DNA of 64,000 nucleotides from assembly GCF_900182595.1 (NCBI RefSeq), contig NZ_FXTN01000009.1, positions 186,001 to 250,000 on the forward strand, given 5' to 3'. The position numbers and the translations under genes are program-made. The DNA comes from Pedobacter westerhofensis. Lineage in GTDB: Bacteria > Bacteroidota > Bacteroidia > Sphingobacteriales > Sphingobacteriaceae. How positions within the stretch are numbered: position 1 is the first letter of the stretch; each line of letters opens with the position of its first letter. Positions 1 to 8,795 of the stretch are shown piece after piece. Under the pieces are notes generated by a model, which saw only the letters and a program-made list of their open reading frames with translations, ran no database searches and was not told the DNA's origin.

Positions 1-31
1 TGCGACCAGGTAAAACCTAAATTTCCAGGCC

Positions 32-1396
32 ATGAGTAATCCGCATCTGATCAACAGATACCACGTTCCTGCACCACGCTATACCAGCTATCCAACAGTT
101 CCGTACTGGGACAAGCAGGGCTTTGAAGAAGAACGCTGGATTGCTGCGGTGCAAAGCGCATTTAAACACAGCAACGCCACAGATGGCATTAGCCTGTATA
201 TTCATTTACCTTTCTGCGAAAGCCTCTGTACTTACTGCGGCTGCAATACACGCATTACCAGAAATCACGGGGTAGAACTGCCTTACATTCAGGCGCTGCT
301 TAAGGAATGGGCCATGTATCAGCAGATTTTTACAGACAAACCTGTGATCAGAGAGCTGCACCTGGGCGGTGGTACGCCTACATTTTTTACTCCTCAAAAC
401 CTGAAAATGCTGATCGAAGGCATCCTTGCACCGGCAAAGGTACATCCAGAAGCAGAGTTCAGTTTTGAAGCACATCCGGGGAACACGACAGAAGCGCACC
501 TTCGCACCTTATATGACCTTGGTTTCAAGCGTTTAAGCCTGGGTATACAGGATTTTGATCCCAAGGTGCAGCTGGTGATCAACAGGATTCAAAGTGTGGG
601 AGAAGTTGCTCAGGTCACTGATCTGGCGCGCCTGACGGGATACACCTCTGTGAATTATGATCTGATCTACGGCTTGCCATTACAGGATGCTGAAGGACTG
701 GCCTCAACGATTAACGCTGTACTTGAACTTATACCAGACCGTATTGCTTTCTATAGTTACGCACATGTGCCATGGGTAAAGCCCGGACAGCGCAGATATA
801 CCGAAAAGGATCTCCCTGATGCAGCTGAAAAGCAAAAGCTCTATGAACTGGGGCGTGATATGCTGAAACAGGGTGGTTATCATGAGATTGGAATGGATCA
901 TTTTACCCTTGAACTGGATCCGCTGTATGCGGCAGAGCAGGACGGAAGCCTGCATCGCAACTTTATGGGATATACCCATCAGTACAGTGAACTGATGATT
1001 GGCCTGGGGGTATCTTCGATCAGCGACAGCTGGACGGCTTTTGCACAGAACGTAAAAAATGTTGAGGAGTATCTTGAATTGGTTACTGCCGGCCGGCTTC
1101 CCCTTTTTAAAGGACATATCCTCACGGCTGAAGATCTGGTGATCAGGAAACATATCCTGAATCTGATGTGCAAAGGCAAGACATCATGGGCACAGCCGCA
1201 GGAACAGCATTCTGCCTTTACAGAGGGCCTGGCGCGAATGAAAATTTTGGCTGAGGACGGACTGGTTGTAATGGATGGGCAGCAGCTGGAAGTTACTGTA
1301 ACGGGCAAAAGATTTTTACGCAACATCTGTATGGCACTGGATGCCCGTTTATGGGCTAACCTGCCACAAACACAATTGTTCAGTATGGCCGGTTAG
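32..1396 (+). CDS. hemN: Oxygen-independent coproporphyrinogen III oxidase (dehydrogenase)
   Basis: Radical-SAM enzyme that decarboxylates coproporphyrinogen III to protoporphyrinogen IX without oxygen, in cytoplasmic haem synthesis. The protein has 454 residues, normal for HemN. The CxxxCxxC iron-sulfur motif is at Cys62, Cys66 and Cys69, followed by Cys71 as in true HemN (CxxxCxxCxC). A GGGTP motif near residue 113 contacts SAM. The N-terminus (NRYHVPAPRYTSYPTVP) is the HemN substrate-gripping segment, which argues against the HemW look-alike. The first ATG is used, and only 31 bases precede it in the window. It lies near the cbb3 operon but on the other strand and not in the same unit. Haem supply at low oxygen fits that neighbourhood. 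Confidence 0.95.
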   Translation: MSNPHLINRYHVPAPRYTSYPTVPYWDKQGFEEERWIAAVQSAFKHSNATDGISLYIHLPFCESLCTYCGCNTRITRNHGVELPYIQALLKEWAMYQQIFTDKPVIRELHLGGGTPTFFTPQNLKMLIEGILAPAKVHPEAEFSFEAHPGNTTEAHLRTLYDLGFKRLSLGIQDFDPKVQLVINRIQSVGEVAQVTDLARLTGYTSVNYDLIYGLPLQDAEGLASTINAVLELIPDRIAFYSYAHVPWVKPGQRRYTEKDLPDAAEKQKLYELGRDMLKQGGYHEIGMDHFTLELDPLYAAEQDGSLHRNFMGYTHQYSELMIGLGVSSISDSWTAFAQNVKNVEEYLELVTAGRLPLFKGHILTAEDLVIRKHILNLMCKGKTSWAQPQEQHSAFTEGLARMKILAEDGLVVMDGQQLEVTVTGKRFLRNICMALDARLWANLPQTQLFSMAG

Positions 1397-1480
1397 GATA
1401 GTCACATTTCTTTTTTTTACTGGCCCTCTCAACAAAGTAAAATAAGCCCTTAAAACAAAGCTTCCCCTTTCTGACTAAGC

Positions 1481-1488
1481 TATCTTTG
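1481..1488 (+). promoter_or_regulatory. Bacteroidota -7 promoter element
   Basis: The sequence TATCTTTG matches the Bacteroidota -7 consensus TAnnTTTG and lies 23 bases before the ATG of the VOC gene. No convincing -33 TTG element was found at the right spacing, so this is a moderate call. Confidence 0.45.
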
Positions 1489-1511
1489 AATATACTAAAA
1501 AATTAGCATTC

Positions 1512-1889
1512 ATGATAGATCACGTAATCATAACAGTAAACAGTTTCGAGCGTTCAGTAGAATTTTATACCCGGGCTTTTGAGCCACTTGGAATCAAAAT
1601 GAATATGGATTTTGAAGGGGAGAACGGGCATCCGGCACTTAAAGGCTTCGGTAATGGCAAAACTGTATTCTTCTGGCTCAAAGAAGGTAAGTCCAGTCCG
1701 GCCGGAGTGCATATTGGGTTGATTGCAGAAGGCCATAAGCAGGTTGATACCTTTTACGAAGCTGCAATGGAGGCGGGCGCCAAAACAATACATGCACCAA
1801 GGATTTTCACTGAATACTATCCGGGGTATTATGCTGCATGGGTAACTGATCCCGACGGGTATGAATTGGAGCTGGTACACAAAAGCTAA
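1512..1889 (+). CDS. VOC (glyoxalase/bleomycin-resistance fold) protein
   Basis: Small 125-residue vicinal-oxygen-chelate protein. It opens with the family's typical MIDHVIITV strand and SVEFYTRAFEPLGI helix, and ends with the DPDGYELELV motif that carries the last metal ligand (Glu). One VOC protein of this length has two beta-alpha-beta-beta-beta modules and usually dimerises. Substrate cannot be told from sequence; relatives include lactoylglutathione lyases, dioxygenases and resistance proteins. It stands alone, with a -7 promoter element upstream and the AraC gene 65 bases downstream on the same strand. Co-transcription with that gene is possible but not shown. Confidence 0.88.
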   Translation: MIDHVIITVNSFERSVEFYTRAFEPLGIKMNMDFEGENGHPALKGFGNGKTVFFWLKEGKSSPAGVHIGLIAEGHKQVDTFYEAAMEAGAKTIHAPRIFTEYYPGYYAAWVTDPDGYELELVHKS

Positions 1890-1954
1890 GCGGAACGAAA
1901 TTAATTAACGGTCAGCTGCCGCTCTTTTTGCGTACTTTTAGATTTTAACGACCC

Positions 1955-2767
1955 ATGGCTGGAAGAGAGCAAAACAGATATGCTGAGATTCTTTTATCGT
2001 GTATAGAGGAAAAATATTTTAAGGATGAGATTGCCTTGGAACACCATTCCTTTGCCAGAATCATATCTGGTGAAATGAAGGTGGTGCAAGCTGACCGCTC
2101 CTATCTCTTTGGGCCAGGTGATACGCTACTTTTCCCCGGTAACCAGTTGTCCACATTAATCAAAAATCCTAAAAATGGTCTGCCCTACAAGGCAATCGTC
2201 ATTTTTTTCAGGACAGAAAGATTAAAAGAGTTTTATGCAGGCAATCCGCCTCATTTTACTCAGGTGAATAACGATCGGATAAAGACCTATGAAAAACATC
2301 CGATGCTGGAAAGTTTTTTCACTTCGCTGGTTCCTTACTTTGATTTGGAAAGCGAACTTCCCGAAAAAATTATCTCGGTAAAAATTGAGGAAGCTATCGC
2401 GATATTAAGAGCCCTTGATCCGAATATAGACAACGTACTCGCCGATTTTTCACAGGCCGAGAAGATCAATCTGGTTGAATTCATGGAACGGAACTATATG
2501 TTCAACATGAATATGGAAAAATTTGGACACCTGACAGGGCGCAGTCTCACCACCTTTAAACGTGATTTCAAAAAGGCCTTCAATACTACTCCTCAGAAAT
2601 GGCTGGTCCAAAAAAGGTTGGAGCTTGCCCATCGCCAATTGTCTGATGAGGGAAGAAAGCCAATAGAGGTGTATCTTGAAACCGGCTTCGAGAACCTTTC
2701 ACATTTTTCCTTTGCATTTAAAAAACATTTTGGGTATTCGCCTGCAGTACTAGGTTTTAAAGCATAG
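1955..2767 (+). CDS. AraC-family transcriptional regulator
   Basis: A 270-residue DNA-binding regulator. Residues about 20-90 form a cupin-like sensor domain (HSFARIISGEMKVVQ, GPGDTLLFP). Residues about 165-268 hold the double helix-turn-helix, with typical landmarks: LTGRSLTTFKRDFKKAFNTTP in the first HTH and ETGFENLSHFSFAFKKHFGYSP in the second. The ligand and targets are unknown. It converges with the minus-strand cbb3 accessory gene that ends 13 bases away. The upstream VOC gene is the only obvious same-strand partner and a possible target. Confidence 0.9.
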   Translation: MAGREQNRYAEILLSCIEEKYFKDEIALEHHSFARIISGEMKVVQADRSYLFGPGDTLLFPGNQLSTLIKNPKNGLPYKAIVIFFRTERLKEFYAGNPPHFTQVNNDRIKTYEKHPMLESFFTSLVPYFDLESELPEKIISVKIEEAIAILRALDPNIDNVLADFSQAEKINLVEFMERNYMFNMNMEKFGHLTGRSLTTFKRDFKKAFNTTPQKWLVQKRLELAHRQLSDEGRKPIEVYLETGFENLSHFSFAFKKHFGYSPAVLGFKA

Positions 2768-2779
2768 ATTGTCAATGGT

Positions 2780-3460
2780 TTATCTGCAAACTGCAGTGAC
2801 GCCGGCTGGAGCAGGACTCACATAGGGAATGTTTAATTCCAGGCCCCGGAGGATAAACCAAAGCCCCAGGCAAACCATAAAATAGGGTACAATCTTATTG
2901 ATCTTCCTTCTCAGGATCTGGGTAGTAAAGCCCGCACTGATCCCTGCGATAAACATCAGGGGCAGTGTGCCCAGCCCGTACCAAAACATATAACCTGCAG
3001 CAGAACTTACGGTTCCGGTATTGAGTGCCCCGGCCATTGCGAGGTAGACAAAGCCACAGGGCAGAAAACCATTGATGATGCCAATGATCAGGTGGTTTGC
3101 CTGATGCTTAAGCGCATAGCCGAAGACTTTGTTAAAAGGTTTGATGAATATGGACTCTGGGTTGCCCACCGAAAATCTGAACAGTCTGGACGCAGCTGCG
3201 GTAAGAATCAGTAAACCGCTCAGGATACTTACGCCCTGTTGTAGACCGGCCAGCCAGATTTGTTTGCCGGCGAGGCCAATTAATATTCCCAGCAGGCAGT
3301 ACGACATGATCCTGCCTGCCTGATAGCTGAGTTTATTGAAGATTAGATATCCCCAGCCGCTTTTCAGCGAAGGAACAGCAAATGCCAGCGGACCGCACAT
3401 GCCTACGCAGTGTATACTGCCGAGAAGTCCGATCATAAAGGCAAGATTTTGATAACTCAT
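2780..3460 (-). CDS. SafE/DsbD-like membrane protein of the cbb3 cluster
   Basis: A 226-residue integral membrane protein with about six hydrophobic segments, of the sulfite exporter TauE/SafE or DsbD-like family. Its first helix carries HCVGMCGP (residues about 17-24), a Cys/Met/His motif widely seen in the version encoded beside cbb3 oxidases and suspected of copper handling. It is the last gene of the cco operon, 112 bases after fixH. Role in metal delivery or oxidase maturation is inferred from position and motif. The family's annotation as a sulfite exporter should not be taken literally here. Confidence 0.8.
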   Translation of the reverse strand: MSYQNLAFMIGLLGSIHCVGMCGPLAFAVPSLKSGWGYLIFNKLSYQAGRIMSYCLLGILIGLAGKQIWLAGLQQGVSILSGLLILTAAASRLFRFSVGNPESIFIKPFNKVFGYALKHQANHLIIGIINGFLPCGFVYLAMAGALNTGTVSSAAGYMFWYGLGTLPLMFIAGISAGFTTQILRRKINKIVPYFMVCLGLWFILRGLELNIPYVSPAPAGVTAVCR

Positions 3461-3572
3461 CGCATTTGGATTAAATGATGCATGGCAATTGGTAGTATAA
3501 TTACTTTATCCTAATTTTTGTGGAATCCTGCCGTACTACCCAGCGAAAATACTGCCGAGGCCCATCGAATGA

Positions 3573-3995
3573 TTACAGTATGATTTCCTGTTCGTACAGA
3601 TAACTTTTTTCGTTGCTGATCCACTCAATGATCAATCTCCATGAGCCTTTCTTTAGTTGGCTGGCGGGAATAATCACCTGGTTGTTCATATTACTTTCGA
3701 AAGTCACAGCTTTGTCCAGCGCCTTGTCTGATGTTCGCATCAGGCCGGCGGTTCCTTTTGCATGTTCTCTGAACCGGATAACAATCACATCCCGATTTGC
3801 CTGTACCTCTGGAGTGGCATGATCTGTTTTGGTCTGCTCTTTCCTATTGTATACTTTGTTGTAATTGATCCCTTTTTCATAATAATCCGTGTCCACCAGC
3901 GCATCTTTTTTGCTGTTGAACATGATCAGTACCATTGCTGCAATGAAGAGCATAAAGCTGGCCATGCCTAAGATGAGTTTTGTTCCCCAGTTCAT
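3573..3995 (-). CDS. fixH: FixH/CcoH family cbb3 oxidase assembly protein
   Basis: A 140-residue protein with one N-terminal membrane helix (residues about 6-27, WGTKLILGMASFMLFIAAMV) and a periplasmic beta-rich domain ending in a strand-rich tail. That is the usual FixH layout. The YYEKGINYNK segment just after the helix is typical of Bacteroidota FixH. FixH helps assemble the cbb3 oxidase in the inner membrane. It starts 3 bases downstream of ccoG's stop in the same operon. Length and position agree with the family. Confidence 0.85.
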   Translation of the reverse strand: MNWGTKLILGMASFMLFIAAMVLIMFNSKKDALVDTDYYEKGINYNKVYNRKEQTKTDHATPEVQANRDVIVIRFREHAKGTAGLMRTSDKALDKAVTFESNMNNQVIIPASQLKKGSWRLIIEWISNEKSYLYEQEIIL

Positions 3996-3998
3996 AAT

Positions 3999-5396
3999 TT
4001 AATCGTTAGGAGGTGCAATAAATGTGGTTTCAAAATGATCAACCTGTTTTCCGCCGGAGAGCAGCTTAAAGCCTATGGGTGATTTATACTGCCGGATGGA
4101 TGACTGTGGCAGGATCACAAAAAATGTAATCTTTATACTCAGGCCAACAGCCAGATGATCTTCTTTCTGGATATACTGGATCTTTGCAGCCCGGTCATCC
4201 GGTACAATCTCGAATTTCAGCGGATGCGCAGTCTTGTTTACCAGTTCGGCATTGTACAGGTTGCTTACCGACTGCTCTTTGTCGCGCAGCTGATAGAGTG
4301 TTCCGCCCGCCCTGAGGATGGTAGTTTCTACATCACTTCTTTTGATCAGCAGGTAACTTAGTGTGCCCAGCAGCACGAAAAGTACCACCGCATATCCGTA
4401 GATCCTTTTGTTCAGTGTGAAAGACTTCTTTTGGAGGATCTCATCCTCAGATTTGAAACCGATCAGCCGGGCTGGCCGCCCGATTTTTTCCATTACCATA
4501 TCACAGGCATCGATACAGGCAGTACAATTAACGCATTCCATCTGGGTGCCATTCCTGATATCGATGCCTGTAGGACAAACCTGAACACACAATCCGCAGT
4601 CAATACAATCGCCCTTCTGCTGTTCTTCTTCTTTAAACCTTTTCCCCCGGGGTTCCCCGCGATGGTAATCATAGGCAACAATGATGCTTTGGTTATCCAG
4701 TAGTACGCTTTGCAGACGTCCATAGGGACAAACTACGGTGCACACCAGTTCCCTCATCCGTGAAAATACCAGGTAGAAGACCACCGTAAACACACTGATG
4801 GAAATGAAACCCGATAAATGCGCTGATATGGGTTCCCTGATAATGCTCAGCAATGTAGGGCTGCCGATCAGGTAAGACAAAAAGATGTTGGCAATCAGGA
4901 AAGATATCAGCAGGTACAGGCCGTGTTTCAGGGTTTTTTTACTCAACTTTTCTGTTGTCAATGGCCCTTCATCCAGTTTTTTCCGCTGTGCCGGATTACC
5001 TTCTACCCAGCTTTCAATCCTTCGGAATACCATCTCCAGGAAAATCGTCTGAGGGCAGATCCATCCACAGAAAACCCTGCCAAAAACAACCGTAAACAGT
5101 ACAATGAAGATCATGAAAGAGATCAGCGCCAGCATAAAAAGATAAAAATCCTGCGGCCAGAAGATCAGTCCAAAAAACACAAATTTGCGTTCCAGCACAT
5201 TCAGCAGCACCAGCTGTTCGCCGTTGAGCCGGATGAAGGGCGCAGCGAACAGCAGGATGATAAAGAAATAACTGACGATGGCCCGGTAACGGAAAAGCCT
5301 GCCCTTAATAAGTTTAGGGTAAAGCCATTTCCTTTGCTTTCCATCGTCTGTAACCGTACTGATCTGGTCTCTGAATTGTGCCGGGCTTTGTGACAT
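3999..5396 (-). CDS. ccoG: Cytochrome c oxidase accessory protein CcoG (FixG/RdxA)
   Basis: A 465-residue polyferredoxin-type membrane protein. Several membrane helices lie in residues about 35-215, including a NapH-like CGWICPQ motif. They are followed by a double 4Fe-4S module (CIDCGLCVQVCPTGIDI and CVNCTACIDAC) at about residues 265-305, one more helix near 335-355, and a C-terminal Ig-like domain. CcoG is thought to reduce copper for the cbb3 active site. It sits 12 bases after ccoP and 3 bases before fixH, inside the cco operon. Confidence 0.95.
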   Translation of the reverse strand: MSQSPAQFRDQISTVTDDGKQRKWLYPKLIKGRLFRYRAIVSYFFIILLFAAPFIRLNGEQLVLLNVLERKFVFFGLIFWPQDFYLFMLALISFMIFIVLFTVVFGRVFCGWICPQTIFLEMVFRRIESWVEGNPAQRKKLDEGPLTTEKLSKKTLKHGLYLLISFLIANIFLSYLIGSPTLLSIIREPISAHLSGFISISVFTVVFYLVFSRMRELVCTVVCPYGRLQSVLLDNQSIIVAYDYHRGEPRGKRFKEEEQQKGDCIDCGLCVQVCPTGIDIRNGTQMECVNCTACIDACDMVMEKIGRPARLIGFKSEDEILQKKSFTLNKRIYGYAVVLFVLLGTLSYLLIKRSDVETTILRAGGTLYQLRDKEQSVSNLYNAELVNKTAHPLKFEIVPDDRAAKIQYIQKEDHLAVGLSIKITFFVILPQSSIRQYKSPIGFKLLSGGKQVDHFETTFIAPPND

Positions 5397-5408
5397 TTTA
5401 TGTTTTGT

Positions 5409-6245
5409 TTATTCTTTGTTGCCCTGCGGTGCTTTTGGGCCGGCAGGTTTTGTTCCCTGTAAGGATAAGACGTAATTGGCGATGTCCGAAATCTGCTGGG
5501 CACTCATTGATTTCTCCCAGGCGATCATTCCTTTTTCCGGAACGCCATATTTGATGGTCTTAAATACGTCTTTTATTTTTCCGCCGTGCAGCCAGTATTC
5601 ATCGGTCAGGTTTGGGCCAACCAATCCCTGGGCATGGTCGCCATGACATGGCGGGCAGCGGGTGGCAAACAAGGCCTGTCCGTTCTTCAGCACTGCTGCA
5701 TCTTTACTGAGTACAATGTTGTTTTCATTTACTGCGCTGGCTGCATTTTCCGGACTGGCCAGGAAAGCAATCTTGTCATCTGCTGCCTTTTGTACCTCTG
5801 CTACATATTCTTCCTCCTGCGATTTGCCATAATGAAACACATGGTAGTTAAGCAGATAGCCGATCCCAAAGATGATTGTTCCATAAAACAAAGCCATAAA
5901 CCAGGCGGGTGTAGGGTTGTTTAATTCGGAGATCCCATCAAATTGATGGTCCATCACCAGTTCAGCTTCATCTTCTATAGGTTTCAGCTGCATCAGTTTA
6001 GACCATATTGTTGGTTTATTTTTCTCCAGGGCCCTTCTGGCTTCTTCTTCCAGACGCCTTTGTTCCTTTTCTTCTGCTGTGGCAAAGGGAGTAGGGTTAA
6101 TACTCTCTTTTACATAAAACCGGACAACCCTGAGCAGGAGGACAGAAACCCATAATACGATCAGTGCGGCGATCACCATCACGCTGATTACAATGTCTGC
6201 GGATGTAATACTGTCTGTCCAGCTGTGGTTAACTGCCTCTTTCAT
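5409..6245 (-). CDS. ccoP: cbb3 oxidase subunit III, single-haem CcoP
   Basis: A 278-residue membrane-anchored cytochrome c subunit. There is an N-terminal membrane helix (residues about 18-42), a charged Glu/Arg-rich stretch, a second helix near residue 115-135, and one cytochrome c domain with CPPCH at residues 197-201 and a Met ligand candidate in YGVPEKGMIAW. Proteobacterial CcoP normally carries two c-type haems. Only one CxxCH is present here, the reduced form common in Bacteroidota. The start overlaps the end of ccoQ by 17 bases, suggesting translational coupling. Confidence 0.93.
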   Translation of the reverse strand: MKEAVNHSWTDSITSADIVISVMVIAALIVLWVSVLLLRVVRFYVKESINPTPFATAEEKEQRRLEEEARRALEKNKPTIWSKLMQLKPIEDEAELVMDHQFDGISELNNPTPAWFMALFYGTIIFGIGYLLNYHVFHYGKSQEEEYVAEVQKAADDKIAFLASPENAASAVNENNIVLSKDAAVLKNGQALFATRCPPCHGDHAQGLVGPNLTDEYWLHGGKIKDVFKTIKYGVPEKGMIAWEKSMSAQQISDIANYVLSLQGTKPAGPKAPQGNKE

Positions 6246-6408
6246 CGTCTTCGTCTTTTAATGGGAGTTCGCTCATATATTTAATTTCTTCTTTTTTCAT
6301 GGTCAGCACAAATACGCCCACGAGGATAAAGAATATAAGGAAGATGGCTAACGAGCTGAGCAGATACCCCTGGTTTCCCTCAGCATTTTCTAAAAATTGC
6401 TTGAACAT
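6229..6408 (-). CDS. ccoQ: Small cbb3 oxidase subunit CcoQ/FixQ
   Basis: Short gene of 59 codons found by reading the gap between ccoNO and ccoP. It begins MFKQFLENAEGNQGY, has one hydrophobic helix (LLSSLAIFLIFFILVGVFVL, residues about 16-35) and a charged tail ending in KDEDDERGS. This is the CcoQ pattern: one transmembrane helix followed by an acidic/basic cytoplasmic tail. It lies exactly where ccoQ is expected, 18 bases after ccoNO, and overlaps the ccoP start by 17 bases. CcoQ stabilises the assembled cbb3 complex. Sequence conservation in this family is low, so the call rests on topology and position. Confidence 0.85.
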   Translation of the reverse strand: MFKQFLENAEGNQGYLLSSLAIFLIFFILVGVFVLTMKKEEIKYMSELPLKDEDDERGS

Positions 6409-6426
6409 GTTTTGGTTGTATTGATG

Positions 6427-8538
6427 TTACTTTGCTTTGATATCTGTCCCGAGGCGCTGCAGGTAAGCTACAATGGCGATGATCTCCCTGTCACTTTTCA
6501 CTTTGATATTGTTCTGCCTGAGGTCGTCGGCAATACTTTTTGCCTGTTTTTCCAGGGCTGCATTGGCCATCGCTTCGTAGCCGGTTTCGTAAGGCACACC
6601 CAGTGAACGCATTGCCGTGATTTTGGCCCTTGTTGTAGTTGTATCCAGTTGCTGATCGATCAGCCATTCATATGGAGGCATAATACTGCCCGGTGACATG
6701 GTCTGCGGATCAAAAAGGTGATCGTAATGCCAGGCGTTTCCGTATTTGCCGCCTTCACGCTGCAGGTCGGGCCCGGTACGTTTGGATCCCCACAGAAATG
6801 GGTGATCATACACGAATTCCCCGGCCTTGCTGTATTCACCATAGCGTTCCGTTTCCGAGCGGAAAGGGCGGATCATCTGAGAGTGACAGTTTACACAGCC
6901 TTCCCTGATATAAAGATCGCGCCCCTGCAGTTCCAGCGGACTGTAAGGCTTTACACTGGTGATGGTAGGGATATTGGATTTGATGGTAAAGGTAGGCATC
7001 ATCTCCACCATCCCGCCGATCAGGATCACTACCAGTGAAAGCACCAGGAACAGCAGTGGTTTGCGTTCAAGGAAGCGGTGCCATTTTTTGTCGGTCCCCT
7101 GCGCAACGAATACCGATGGCAGAGGGCTTGCCTCAGCGGCTTCATTGGCTACGAGGCTGCCTGCGGCCATTGTTTTGATCAGGTTGTAACTCATCACGAT
7201 AACGCCCGTAAGGTAAAGTGTGCCGCCCAGGGCACGCATCATATACATCGGCAGGATCTGTCTGAGGGTTTCCAGGAAATTCGGATATTTAAGTAAACCT
7301 TCCGGTGTAAATTCCTTCCACATCAGGCCTTGTGTAAATCCGGCAAAATAGAGCGGTACGGCATAAAATATAATTCCCAGCGTACCGATCCAGAAATGGA
7401 ATGAAGCCAGTTTTACTGAATATAGCGTGGTATTGTAAATTCTTGGAATAATCCAGTACAGCACGGCAAAAGTTAAGAATCCGTTCCATCCCAGGGCGCC
7501 TACGTGCACGTGTGCCACTATCCAGTCGGTATAATGTGCAATAGCATTGATCTGTTTCAGGGCAAGCATTGGACCTTCAAAAGTTGCCATACCATAGCAG
7601 GTGATGCCTACCACCATAAACTTTAAGCGCGGATCTTCACGCACTTTATCCCATGCACCGCGCAGTGTAAGCAGGCCGTTGATCATCCCGCCCCAGCTTG
7701 GTGCAATTAGCATAACGGAGAACACTGTACTTAAAGATTGTACCCATGTAGGCAATGAGGTATAGAGCAGGTGATGCGGGCCGGCCCAGATATAGATGAA
7801 GATGAGCGACCAAAAGTGGAGTATACTTAGTTTATATGAATACACCGGGCGGTTGGCCATCTTTGGCAGGTAATAGTACATCATCCCCAGGTAGGGGGTA
7901 GTCAGGAAAAATGCTACGGCATTGTGCCCGTACCACCATTGTACCAGTGCGTCCTGTACGCCTGCATAAACATAATAGCTTTTAAAAAAGGATATCGGGA
8001 GCTCTACTGAATTTACGATATGCAATACAGCTACAGTAACGAAGGTGGCAATGTAGAACCAGATCGCGACATACATATGTTTTTCTCGCCTTTTAAATAT
8101 TGTACCGAACATATTAATCCCAAAAACCACCCAGATCAGCGTAATACCGATGTCTATCGGCCATTCCATTTCTGCATATTCATGCGAGGTAGTCAGGCCC
8201 AGGGGAAGTGTGATGGCAGTGGCGACAATGATCAGCTGCCAGCCCCAAAAGTGTATAGCACTGAGGATATCGCTGAACATCCTGGCTTTCAGCAACCGCT
8301 GCAAAGAATAATATACCCCCATAAAGATGGCATTGCCTACAAATGCAAAGATCACTGCATTCGTATGGAGCGGCCTGATGCGCCCGAAGGTGGTGTACTG
8401 CGTACCTAAGTTCATTGCAGGCTTAAAGAGTTGCATAGCGGCCAGAAGCCCTACCGTCATCCCCACTATGCCCCATACAACGGTGGCAATAGCAAAGTTC
8501 CTGACGGTTTTGTTGTCATAGTAAAACTTTTCGGTCAT
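6427..8538 (-). CDS. ccoNO: Fused cbb3 oxidase subunits I and II (CcoN-CcoO)
   Basis: A 703-residue fusion of the catalytic haem-copper subunit and the monohaem cytochrome c subunit. Residues about 1-480 are CcoN with many membrane helices and conserved His residues (GHNAVAFFLTTP, GPHHLLYT, HVHVGALGWNG). After a linker, a helix near 490-510 and a CcoO domain follow, with CVNCH at residues 548-552 and the SQMIRPF motif after it. The enzyme reduces oxygen to water with high affinity and pumps protons. N-O fusion is characteristic of Bacteroidota. It precedes ccoQ by 18 bases. Confidence 0.97.
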   Translation of the reverse strand: MTEKFYYDNKTVRNFAIATVVWGIVGMTVGLLAAMQLFKPAMNLGTQYTTFGRIRPLHTNAVIFAFVGNAIFMGVYYSLQRLLKARMFSDILSAIHFWGWQLIIVATAITLPLGLTTSHEYAEMEWPIDIGITLIWVVFGINMFGTIFKRREKHMYVAIWFYIATFVTVAVLHIVNSVELPISFFKSYYVYAGVQDALVQWWYGHNAVAFFLTTPYLGMMYYYLPKMANRPVYSYKLSILHFWSLIFIYIWAGPHHLLYTSLPTWVQSLSTVFSVMLIAPSWGGMINGLLTLRGAWDKVREDPRLKFMVVGITCYGMATFEGPMLALKQINAIAHYTDWIVAHVHVGALGWNGFLTFAVLYWIIPRIYNTTLYSVKLASFHFWIGTLGIIFYAVPLYFAGFTQGLMWKEFTPEGLLKYPNFLETLRQILPMYMMRALGGTLYLTGVIVMSYNLIKTMAAGSLVANEAAEASPLPSVFVAQGTDKKWHRFLERKPLLFLVLSLVVILIGGMVEMMPTFTIKSNIPTITSVKPYSPLELQGRDLYIREGCVNCHSQMIRPFRSETERYGEYSKAGEFVYDHPFLWGSKRTGPDLQREGGKYGNAWHYDHLFDPQTMSPGSIMPPYEWLIDQQLDTTTTRAKITAMRSLGVPYETGYEAMANAALEKQAKSIADDLRQNNIKVKSDREIIAIVAYLQRLGTDIKAK

Positions 8539-8606
8539 GATAAAAAACGTGTGATGATTATGTGGGTAAAATTATGTCTTGCACAAGGGTTGGGGAGTGA
8601 CCTCAG

Positions 8607-8795
8607 TTATGTTTGGATATGATCTTCATCACTTTGTTCCTTGCCGGGCTGCTTTGGCTCATCATCGAAGAGCATCCTAACGGAAGGTGTGTAGAGATCG
8701 TCATTTTGTCCCGATTTATTGGCCCAGAAAAATGCCGTCAGAAAGAGTACGGCAATCACAATACTGAGGCCGAGCAATAGATAGATAATGTTCAT
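8607..8795 (-). CDS. ccoS: cbb3 oxidase assembly protein CcoS
   Basis: A 62-residue protein with one N-terminal helix (MNIIYLLLGLSIVIAVLFLTAFFWA) and the family signature FFWANKSGQNDDLYTPSVRMLFDD. CcoS is needed to insert haem b and copper into the cbb3 catalytic subunit. The start codon shares four bases (ATGA) with the ccoI stop, and ccoNO follows after 68 bases. Size, motif and position all agree with the family. Confidence 0.93.
   Translation of the reverse strand: MNIIYLLLGLSIVIAVLFLTAFFWANKSGQNDDLYTPSVRMLFDDEPKQPGKEQSDEDHIQT

Noticed and set aside
8020..8409. 129-codon open frame on the plus strand opposite ccoNO
   Set aside because: It lies wholly antisense to a clearly conserved oxidase gene and has no recognisable features.
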